This document shows positions 9,801 to 16,020 of a stretch of DNA of 48,710 nt, piece after piece. The stretch is taken from NCBI GenBank assembly GCA_945904015.1, contig CAMDPK010000035.1:1-48710 (forward strand). The letters run 5' to 3'. Numbering within the stretch: position 1 is the first letter of the stretch; each line of letters begins with the position of its first letter. The translations under genes and the position numbers were made by a program. The stretch comes from Candidatus Kuenenia stuttgartensis. GTDB taxonomy: Bacteria; Planctomycetota; Planctomycetia; Planctomycetales; Planctomycetaceae. The notes under the pieces are model-generated. The model searched no databases and had not been told where the DNA came from. It saw only the letters and a program-made list of their open reading frames with translations.

Positions 9801-10734
9801 TCGCGATTGGCCGCACGAGCCGCAGCACGGCCGGCCAATCCTGTTTCTCAATCGCGGCTTCTGCTTTTGACAGCGCGTCGGGCAGGTTGAAGTTCAGCAG
9901 TTTTTGAATCAGGTCGACGAACGGCGGGCTGCATTCGTGCAACCGCTTCAGAGTCGTCGCCAGCGCGGAACTCGACGACGCCTCCGCCGGCTGGCCGCTG
10001 GCAACGGATTCTTGGATCGACGTCGCTTGCACGACGACCAGTTCGATCAGCGCCCACAGATTGTCCGGCTGCGCGTCGGCCACGCGCTGCAAGGCCGCCG
10101 CGCCTCGCTTTTGCAATTCCTTCTCGGCCGGGTCGCGTTCGTCGAAGTTTCGAGTTTGCAGATACAGTTCGGCAAACATGGCCGTGTCTTCATTCGACAG
10201 TCGAATCACCGTTTCCAATTCGTCGACCAGCTTGGCTCGTTCCGCACGAACAGCGTCCGCCTGGCCGGCATTTAGCCACGTTTCGATCCGCTGCTCCGAC
10301 AACTTTGCGGCCAGCCAATGACCGAGCGAAGCGTTCGGACTTTCGGACAGCAACTTGGCCACCGCTTCCTCGGCTCGTGTCATTCCGGTGGCAAACATCT
10401 CCGGATTGCGCAGGCGTTCCGCGTCCACCGCCGAGAGTGCCAGCACGCAAGCGATTGCGCGATTCGGAATCGAAACGGATTCGTCCGCAGCGAGCTGGCC
10501 GGACTCCTGAAACTTGTCCGCCGCAGCCATGTACTCGTCAAACTTGACCGCGTTCTCCAGCAGCGCAAGCCCCTCATTGTTGAGCTCCACCGCTCGTGCC
10601 GGATCGCTCGCTGTTGCCAAGACCGGCTGGTCATCACCGCCGCGTCGGAGGCTCCAAGCCACTCCCAAACCCCCAACAACCAGCACGATCACCCACCACA
10701 GAATCGGTGAGCGGGATCGAGACGAATCCGACAT
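6832..10734 (-). CDS. Giant TPR / FG-GAP / ASPIC-UnbV protein (CRTAC-like), membrane-anchored
   Basis: The product has 1300 residues. It contains one N-terminal membrane helix (about residues 11-29), a TPR-like helical region to about residue 330, and FG-GAP/VCBS beta-propeller repeats with calcium-type D-x-D-x-D-G motifs (DFDLDGRWDV, DIDHDGDLDLIV, DFNNDGRRDYLF, DFDADGDEDVLVV). An ASPIC/UnbV domain follows (ELPGRKSHIRVVEG..HFGLG..VVWTNG), then a long C-terminal region. The family is abundant and exported in planctomycetes; ligand unknown. AAGGAG precedes the ATG by seven bases. Residues 460-487 are a translated palindromic repeat and residues near 1105-1115 a translated heptamer array. The neighbour at 10866 is divergent. 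Confidence 0.85.
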   Translation of the reverse strand: MSDSSRSRSPILWWVIVLVVGGLGVAWSLRRGGDDQPVLATASDPARAVELNNEGLALLENAVKFDEYMAAADKFQESGQLAADESVSIPNRAIACVLALSAVDAERLRNPEMFATGMTRAEEAVAKLLSESPNASLGHWLAAKLSEQRIETWLNAGQADAVRAERAKLVDELETVIRLSNEDTAMFAELYLQTRNFDERDPAEKELQKRGAAALQRVADAQPDNLWALIELVVVQATSIQESVASGQPAEASSSSALATTLKRLHECSPPFVDLIQKLLNFNLPDALSKAEAAIEKQDWPAVLRLVRPIANVLRPEIATKLDVKRATKHPLDVIVTDYPAEWRAKYAAKLSGTTTVRESTIEVMFAEAAVADQLPALAGIRDVKIADFDLDGRWDVIVLLSGQVIVFGQPEKSGSDSRWTTLCEAVVPSGMSKLLACDLDRDTEETPDDHRFIGQTASRRAEGVNPPSHEKPSKEKQLGGLTPPARQDQKVVGAAEQAVDADIDLLVFGDDGVLFLRNEYDKESKTRSLKALAQDPAFESLPKVLAIAPADIDHDGDLDLIVSSGSGLSIWQNNDSREHTKFTDISSRSALPPTDIQATVLLPVDWNFDVQTDVIVTGHKVTKPGLLENISHGRLRWREWSEKESSIGETVSLHLGSLQTQPLKWDLLGQHRSEQSGLRLLDFNNDGRRDYLFWKDDHVSVKQFLQVSPKNPFVIQTIANAVPLARTKFGPVTTCEISDFDADGDEDVLVVTDQRPIWIRNDGGNQNGWLDLSLRADPDRKPQRNSERVNTHGLGSLLELRAAGLPELPGRKSHIRVVEGQSTHFGLGPLKQADVARVVWTNGIPQNVLRPPSGLPIAAQQILKGSCPYIYTWDGEQWTFFTDCLWAAPIGLQLAEGVMAPCREWEYLKIDGDRLRESNGEYRVMLTEELWEAAYFDQVQLLAVDHPADVEFFSNEKVGPPSISEFKLHPVRQRRTPVAARDSRGRDVLPKLARRDEQYLRAFDKIIQQGLTEEHFIELDLGDLSGAKNVTLFLTGWIFPTDTSINVSLSQNPDREAPKPPSIWLPNESGEWREAIPYIGFPGGKTKTIAVDLSEALQLTNSPLAPRPSPLKLRIVTSMELYWDEMFFTVDEAPLEHTLTPLPLLSADLQFRGFSARLPHPEFGPERYDASQITTETQWPPMGGKFTRFGDITELLKDSDDRLAILGAGDAVTIRFQADQAPKLPPGWKRDFIIHNVGWDKDADLNTIYGQFVEPLPFRAMRGYPDPTGAEFPDSPIHRADQRRLQTREQSRRSFWLGR
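7401..7429 (+). repeat. Heptanucleotide tandem array (GAGGGGC)n in the giant gene
   Basis: Four GGGG runs separated by CGA (ggggcga repeated) lie on the strand opposite the gene and are translated on the minus strand as LAPRPSPL. The pattern is a perfect four-tetrad G-quadruplex motif. Confidence 0.85.
9273..9356. repeat. Palindromic element translated in frame inside the FG-GAP giant
   Basis: The 29-base arms 9273-9301 and 9328-9356 (ggcgagcgg.ggg.gt.a.ccctccgagt) match at 24 positions. The 84-base insert equals 28 codons and has no stop in the gene's frame, giving RRAEGVNPPSHEKPSKEK then QLGGLTPPA. It interrupts the acidic FG-GAP region between DDHRFIGQ and VDADIDLLVFG. Confidence 0.88.
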
Positions 10735-10865
10735 GAAACGACTCCTTGAATTGAGCCGCGAGTTGTAATCCGAAAAACAGGCCAACAGAATGCCGCCGAA
10801 TGGTCGTAGCCTACGGACTTTTCTACGGCTCTGATGGAAACAATTTGCATCGTCGCGAGAAAGCC

Positions 10866-12242
10866 ATGCACCACGCCTACGTCGAACGAGTCGTCGATCT
10901 GCTCGACCCCGCTGGTAACGTCTTGCTGAACATGTCCGTTGAGGAGGCGACTGAACGAGTCGCGTCGGGCGATGCCGCTCGCGTGCGCGAGATCGACGGA
11001 CAATTCGCGCTGTGGTCGAAGCGCGGCAACCTCGTGCGGCTGGCCCGGTCGATTGGCCGACCGCTGCGGTATTTCTTGGCGAAACGAGCTGAGGGGCCGT
11101 GTCTGATCATCGCCGAACGGATCGACGAGATCGCCGCGTGGCTGCGAGCCGAAGGCTACGGCGATCAGTTTCATCCGTCGTACACTCGCATGGTCCCGGC
11201 TCATCATCTGACCGAGATCGCGTTGCTCGGCTGCCCCGATCCGAATCCGACGCTGACGCGGTTCTTCGCTCCACAGCGCAATCGGCTGTCGTCGAACCTC
11301 GACGAGATCGGTGCGGCGTACATCGGCACGCTCGCGGCCGAGTGCGACAAATGGCTGGACCGTATCGACCGCCGCGAACCGCTCGGCGTGCTGTTCTCCG
11401 GCGGCATCGACAGCGGAGCGTTGTTTCTCGTGCTGCACCACCTGCTGCTGCGTCGCGGTGAGTCACCGGCACGATTGAAGGCGTTCACGTTGAGCGTAGT
11501 GGGGAGCGATGCGAATGCTTCCACTCCCCACTCCCCACTCTCCACTCCCCACTCTTCCGATGCCTCGCAAGCCAGCCGCTTCCTCGACGAACTCGACCTT
11601 GGCCTGTTCCTCGAAGTCATCGACGTGCCGAGCCACGAACTCGACGTCGCCGAAACGATCCGAGTCATCGAAGACTACAAGCCGCTCGACGTGCAATCGG
11701 CGACGATGGCACTCGCGCTGTGTCATGGCATCCGCAGTCGGTATCCCGATTGGAAATATCTAGCGGACGGCGACGGCGGCGACGAGAACCTCAAGGACTA
11801 TCCGATCGAGGACAACCCGGAACTGACGATTCGCAGCGTGCTCAACAACACGATGCTGTACCAAGAAGGTTGGGGCGTCGAAGCGATCAAGCATTCGCTG
11901 ACGTATTCCGGCGGACAAAGTCGAGGCCACATTCGCACGGCGGCACCGGCTCGCGCGTGCGGTTTCGTCGGCTTCAGCCCGTATGCCCTGCCGAACGTCA
12001 TCGAAGTCGCGGAAGGCATTCCGTTCATCGAACTGACCGACTGGGATCACTCGCGGTTGTACGCTCTCAAGGGTGAGATCGTCCGGCGAGGCGTCGAGGC
12101 GATCACCGGCCTGACGATGCCCATCTTCGAGAAGCGTCGCTTCCAACGCGGTGTTGTCGATGAGGCCGGATTCGAGCAACTCTTCGCTCATTCAGAAGCT
12201 GACTACCGCCGAATGCTGACGGCCGCGTTTGCAGGAACGTAG
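10866..12242 (+). CDS. Asparagine-synthetase-like protein without the glutaminase cysteine
   Basis: The product has 458 residues. The N-terminal ~140 residues resemble a class II amidotransferase fold (REIDGQFALWSKR..., RSIGRPLRYF), but the protein starts MHHAYVER, so the catalytic N-terminal Cys is missing. The C-terminal ATP-pyrophosphatase domain has the PP-loop LFSGGIDSGALF (about residue 178) and the ADGDGGDEN segment (about residue 300) that in AsnB binds the acyl-adenylate. Likely an ATP-dependent amide-forming enzyme using free ammonia or another amine; substrate not deducible. ATG at 10866 follows GAGAAAG. An upstream ATG at 10800 adds 22 residues without family support. A translated heptamer array sits at residues 219-230. 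Confidence 0.75.
   Translation: MHHAYVERVVDLLDPAGNVLLNMSVEEATERVASGDAARVREIDGQFALWSKRGNLVRLARSIGRPLRYFLAKRAEGPCLIIAERIDEIAAWLRAEGYGDQFHPSYTRMVPAHHLTEIALLGCPDPNPTLTRFFAPQRNRLSSNLDEIGAAYIGTLAAECDKWLDRIDRREPLGVLFSGGIDSGALFLVLHHLLLRRGESPARLKAFTLSVVGSDANASTPHSPLSTPHSSDASQASRFLDELDLGLFLEVIDVPSHELDVAETIRVIEDYKPLDVQSATMALALCHGIRSRYPDWKYLADGDGGDENLKDYPIEDNPELTIRSVLNNTMLYQEGWGVEAIKHSLTYSGGQSRGHIRTAAPARACGFVGFSPYALPNVIEVAEGIPFIELTDWDHSRLYALKGEIVRRGVEAITGLTMPIFEKRRFQRGVVDEAGFEQLFAHSEADYRRMLTAAFAGT
11521..11555 (+). repeat. Heptanucleotide tandem array (CCACTCC)n in the synthetase-like gene
   Basis: Five 7-base units (ccactcc, ccactcc, ccactct, ccactcc, ccactct) encode STPHSPLSTPHSSDA in a loop after the PP-loop domain's first helices. 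On the minus strand the unit is G-rich, like the other two arrays in this window. Confidence 0.88.
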
Positions 12243-12256
12243 TGCTCCGAGGCCCA

Positions 12257-12325
12257 TCAGCCGGAACGCGCTAGCGTCCGGTTCTGTGGATCTTTAAGAA
12301 CCGGACGCTAGCGCGTTCCGGCTGA
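12257..12325. repeat. Palindromic element, CCGGAACGCGCTAGCG family
   Basis: Perfect 29-base inverted arms at 12257-12285 and 12297-12325 (tcagccggaacgcgctagcg and complement) enclose an 11-base loop. It lies between two plus-strand genes, 15 bases after the stop of the synthetase-like gene. Confidence 0.92.
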
Positions 12326-12445
12326 TTCGCGATTCGTGCCAATGGTCATGCAACGGTCTAGTCAGTCTCTCAGCTGACTTTGAATTCGCAATCTCCGCCC
12401 GGTATCGTGCGACCCTTTCCCGTTTCACGTCTCAGGAGTCCGGTC

Positions 12446-13582
12446 ATGCGTTTCGGTCGTTTCGCCGCCATGCGGTTGTCTGGCAGTCTGATTCTGTTGG
12501 GGACATTGCTCGGTTGTGGCGGCGATTCGAGTCCGCCGGGCGGAAGCTCTTCGCCGAAGCCGCAACTCGGAGAGGCTGCCCCAAATCTCGATCTCAAGCG
12601 GATTATCGTCCTCACGAACGGCAACTCGCCGTTTTGGGATGCCGGGGCCGCCGGAGCCAAGGATGCCGAGAAGGATTTGAATTGTTTGGCCGACGGCTAT
12701 CGCGTTGTTGTTGATCGAAACATGACCAAGGAAGAGGGACAGATCGAAAAGCTGCGACAGTACGCCAGCGCGACCGATGTTGCAGCCATTGCGATCTCCG
12801 TCGTGAATGCCAAAAACGCGGTGATTCCCGACGAGATGCGGAAGCTGCAAAAGGCTGGAATCAAAATCGTCACGATTGATTCGGACGTGGATCGTGAGGC
12901 GAATCGTGACAGCCGACAATTTTACCTCGGAACGGACAACGTGGTGGGTGGTCACGAATTGGGCACAGCGATGAGAGGTTTGTTGCCGAACGGAGGCAAG
13001 TATGCGTCGTTCGTCGGCGTCAAGGAGGCCGCGAATGCTCAAGAGCGGATGGCCGGATTGGCCGCAGGGGCCGGGGACCGATTTGTCCAAGCGGAATATC
13101 TGGGCGACGAAATCGACGAGTCCGTCGCACGGACGAATGTTCGCGACGCTCTGGATCGCAATGCCGACTTAGTCATCTTGGCAGGCATCTGGTCGTACAA
13201 CACGCCGGCCATGATCGACATCGTCAAGCAGTTGAACGCTCGCGAGAAACTGAAGTTGGTCGGCTTCGATGCCGATCCGCCGGCGATCGTCGGCATGGGC
13301 GAGGGGATGCTCGATGCAATGGTGGTTCAGAATCCATACCAGATGGGCTATCAAGGAGTGCGGATTCTCAAGGCGTTGCTCAAGAACGACGAAGCGACCG
13401 TCAAAGAGATGTTTCCGAATCACGGCTCAGACGACGGCGATCTGTTCGACACCGGGCTGAAAGTGATCGTCCCGAACGAAGGTTCGCCGCTGAAGCCGGA
13501 ACAGTTCGGCAAGAAGACCGAGTTTCTGAAGCTCGACGCGTTCAAGGAATGGCTGACGAAATACAACCTGACCGGGTCGTAA
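12446..13582 (+). CDS. Sugar-type ABC transporter substrate-binding lipoprotein
   Basis: This 378-residue protein has a lipoprotein signal with lipobox LLGC at residues 22-25 and then a Gly/Ser/Pro linker. The periplasmic-binding fold of the ribose/galactose (Peripla_BP_4) type follows: RIIVLTNGNSPFWDAGAAGA, then AAIAISVVNAKN, IKIVTIDSDVD, YLGTDNVVGGHELGTAM and KLVGFDADPPAI. It would deliver a sugar or similar polar ligand to the permease encoded next. AGGAG is eight bases before ATG at 12446. The stop codon TAA (13580-13582) touches a palindromic repeat that separates it from the permease gene. No ATP-binding subunit gene is adjacent. Confidence 0.88.
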   Translation: MRFGRFAAMRLSGSLILLGTLLGCGGDSSPPGGSSSPKPQLGEAAPNLDLKRIIVLTNGNSPFWDAGAAGAKDAEKDLNCLADGYRVVVDRNMTKEEGQIEKLRQYASATDVAAIAISVVNAKNAVIPDEMRKLQKAGIKIVTIDSDVDREANRDSRQFYLGTDNVVGGHELGTAMRGLLPNGGKYASFVGVKEAANAQERMAGLAAGAGDRFVQAEYLGDEIDESVARTNVRDALDRNADLVILAGIWSYNTPAMIDIVKQLNAREKLKLVGFDADPPAIVGMGEGMLDAMVVQNPYQMGYQGVRILKALLKNDEATVKEMFPNHGSDDGDLFDTGLKVIVPNEGSPLKPEQFGKKTEFLKLDAFKEWLTKYNLTGS

Positions 13583-13696
13583 CGTAGCCGTCACGCTCCG
13601 CGTGACGAGCTGAACGCTTCCCAACGGATGCGAAGATTGCAGAGTCCAAATCTTGAGGAGCGTTCGGCTCATCACGCAGGAGCGTGACGGCTACGT
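13582..13696. repeat. Palindromic element, ACGTAGCCRTCAYGCTC family (copy 3)
   Basis: Arms of about 34 bases begin at 13582 (acgtagccgtcacgctccgc) and end at 13696 (..gcgtgacggctacgt). The element occupies the whole gap between binding-protein and permease genes and ends ten bases before the permease ATG, so the permease's ribosome binding region abuts it. Confidence 0.9.
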
Positions 13697-13706
13697 TGGG
13701 GCTGCC

Positions 13707-14906
13707 ATGCTGAAACAACATCGGACGGAGTTGTCGTTGTTGATCGCCGTCGTGGCGGTCGTGCTGCTGACGATGTGGCTGGACGACAAGCACGCCTACT
13801 TTCACAAGCCGTGGTACAACGCGACCGAGATTCTGCGGCAGACGGCGTTGCTCGGCATCCTCGCGCTGGGAGCATCCGTCGTCATCATCTCCGGCGGCAT
13901 TGATTTGTCGGCCGGATCGGTGATCGCGTTCAGCGGGACGATCTGCGCGTCGCTGATTTACTGGCTGGCTCCAGTTGATGGGCGCGGGACTCCGCTGACG
14001 AACGATCTGCCGGTGTGGGTGTTGGCGGTCGCGTTCGTGGGGACAATGGCCTCGGCATTTTTGATCGGCAGTCTGCACACCTGGCTGATCACGGTCATCC
14101 GCCTGCCGCCGTTCGTGGCGACACTGGCCTCGCTGGTCGGGTTGAGAAGTCTGGCTCGCGTGCTGATGCAAGACGTGACGCGCGCGGTCTCGGAAAAGCC
14201 GAACACGCAGATTTACGTTTACGACAAACTGTTTGGGATGCTTGGCAAGGAGTGGTGGGTACCGTTGGTCATCTTCTCGGTGTTGGCGGCGGTGACGTGG
14301 TTGTTGCTGAGCAAGACGATCACCGGCCGGCACATGTACGCGATGGGTGGCAACGAAACCGCCGCGCGGCTGAGCGGCATTCGCACCGAGCGGCTGAAGT
14401 GGTTGGCGTATTGTTGGGGTTCGATGACGGCGGCAGTCGCTGGAATTCTCTACACGAGTTTTGTTGGAGTCGCGAACCCGGCGTCCATGGGACTCGGCTA
14501 CGAACTCAACGCGATCGCGGCGAGCGTCGTCGGCGGATGCAGTTTGGCGGGAGGCATCGGCACGATCCCCGGCATCGCGCTCGGCGCGTTATTTCTGCGA
14601 GTCGTCATCGATTCGGTGGCCAAGACGGTCAAAACGCAGCCAGATGAATTTCAAGGACTGATCGTGGGCGTGCTCGTTGTACTGGCGGTGACGCTCAATG
14701 AATTCCGAGGCAAGGCCGGAGCCACTCGCCGTTTTCTGCCCGGCGGTCTCGGTGTGGTGACTTGGCTGAACTTGACGCTGCTGAGTGGCGTGCTGGCAAT
14801 GGTCATCGTCTCGTCCCACAAGCTGGCGACCGGCGCGTTCGCAGCGGCTCTTGTCGGCGCGTTGTTGGGAGCGCTCGTGATTTGGGAGCGGCGGCGGCTG
14901 GGATGA
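13707..14906 (+). CDS. Sugar-type ABC transporter permease (RbsC-like)
   Basis: The product has 399 residues, with about ten hydrophobic segments and the BPD_transp_2 signature VVIISGGIDLSAGSVIAFSG near residue 55. Also present are SFVGVANPASMGLGYELNAI and GGCSLAGGIGTIPGI, typical of ribose/xylose permeases. It should form the membrane channel for the substrate bound by the preceding lipoprotein. ATG at 13707 (MLKQHRTE) directly follows the palindromic repeat. The open frame extends upstream through the repeat to 13653, which is not part of the family. The usual RbsA-type ATPase is not encoded here, so it must be shared or lie elsewhere. Confidence 0.87.
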   Translation: MLKQHRTELSLLIAVVAVVLLTMWLDDKHAYFHKPWYNATEILRQTALLGILALGASVVIISGGIDLSAGSVIAFSGTICASLIYWLAPVDGRGTPLTNDLPVWVLAVAFVGTMASAFLIGSLHTWLITVIRLPPFVATLASLVGLRSLARVLMQDVTRAVSEKPNTQIYVYDKLFGMLGKEWWVPLVIFSVLAAVTWLLLSKTITGRHMYAMGGNETAARLSGIRTERLKWLAYCWGSMTAAVAGILYTSFVGVANPASMGLGYELNAIAASVVGGCSLAGGIGTIPGIALGALFLRVVIDSVAKTVKTQPDEFQGLIVGVLVVLAVTLNEFRGKAGATRRFLPGGLGVVTWLNLTLLSGVLAMVIVSSHKLATGAFAAALVGALLGALVIWERRRLG

Positions 14907-15001
14907 AGCAAGCCTGAAAGATGATTGGCGAGGGATGCCGACTCGCGACGAAGCCTTTATCCTTCCGCCCGCCACCTTCATCTTTCATCTCTGGAGTTTC
15001 C

Positions 15002-15943
15002 GTGTCGCAAGAACATTTCGCGTGGATCAAAGCCCTGGAAGCGAACGTCTCCAAGGCGTTGCTGGGCAAGCCGGAGCCGGTGCATCTGGCCATTGTCGCG
15101 CTGTTGGCGGAGGGGCACATCCTGATCGAGGATGCTCCGGGAGTCGGCAAGACGTCGCTGGCGAAGGCGTTGGCCAAGAGCCTGAACTGCGACTTCAAGC
15201 GGCTGCAATGTACGCCGGACATGCTGCCCAGCGACATTCTCGGCAGCAGCGTGTATTTGCCGAACCGCGGCGAGTTCGAGTTCCGGCACGGGCCGATCTT
15301 TTCGCACATCCTGTTGATCGACGAGATCAACCGCACGACGCCGCGAACGCAGTCAGCGCTGCTCGAAGCGATGAACGAGTTGCAGGTCTCGATCGAAGGG
15401 CACACGCACATGCTCAAGCGGCCGTTCTTCGTGCTCGCGACACAGAATCCCTTCGAGTTCGAGGGGACGTTCGCTCTGCCGGAGAATCAGCTCGATCGGT
15501 TCATGCTCTGCATCGACATCGGTTATCCGGACCTTGCCGTCGAAAAGGAAATCCTCACCAGCCATCGGACGGGCGAGCCGGTCGATGCGTTGCAGCCGGC
15601 CATGACGCTCGAACACCTCGCCGAGTTGCAGCAGGCAGTTCGCGACGTGCGAGTCGATGACTCGATCAACGAGTACCTGCTGAAGATCGTCCATGCGACC
15701 CGCACTCACCCCGAATTGTCGCTGGGCATCAGCACGCGCGGGGCGTTGACGCTGTACCGAGCCGCTCAAAGTTACGCCTTGCTCGAACAGCGAGCGTTCG
15801 TCGTCCCCGACGACATCAAGCGGCTGGCTGTTCCCGTATTGGCTCACCGAGCGATCAGCAAGGGCCTGGTCCGCGAGGGGCAGCGAGATCGCGTGAAATC
15901 CGTCATCCGGCAAATCCTGGAAAAGACGCCTGTCCCGAAATGA
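15002..15943 (+). CDS. MoxR-family AAA+ ATPase
   Basis: The product has 313 residues. Walker A is EDAPGVGKTSLAKAL, Walker B ILLIDEINRTTPRTQSALLE, then sensor-1 FVLATQNP and the family hallmark FEGTFALPENQLDRFML, followed by the lid domain with STRGALTLYRAAQ. MoxR proteins act as chaperones that insert cofactors or assemble complexes, commonly next to DUF58 and VWA genes. None is present here; the next gene is a thioredoxin-fold lipoprotein. GTG at 15002 has GGAG seven bases upstream. The longer frame from 14921 lacks support. Confidence 0.9.
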   Translation: MSQEHFAWIKALEANVSKALLGKPEPVHLAIVALLAEGHILIEDAPGVGKTSLAKALAKSLNCDFKRLQCTPDMLPSDILGSSVYLPNRGEFEFRHGPIFSHILLIDEINRTTPRTQSALLEAMNELQVSIEGHTHMLKRPFFVLATQNPFEFEGTFALPENQLDRFMLCIDIGYPDLAVEKEILTSHRTGEPVDALQPAMTLEHLAELQQAVRDVRVDDSINEYLLKIVHATRTHPELSLGISTRGALTLYRAAQSYALLEQRAFVVPDDIKRLAVPVLAHRAISKGLVREGQRDRVKSVIRQILEKTPVPK

Positions 15944-16020
15944 CCAGTTTGAGGTAAATCTTGCCGCCGAATGAGTCCGTTCGCCGTCCTCAAACTCACG
16001 GAAGAGTCTCAGGGGGAGCC

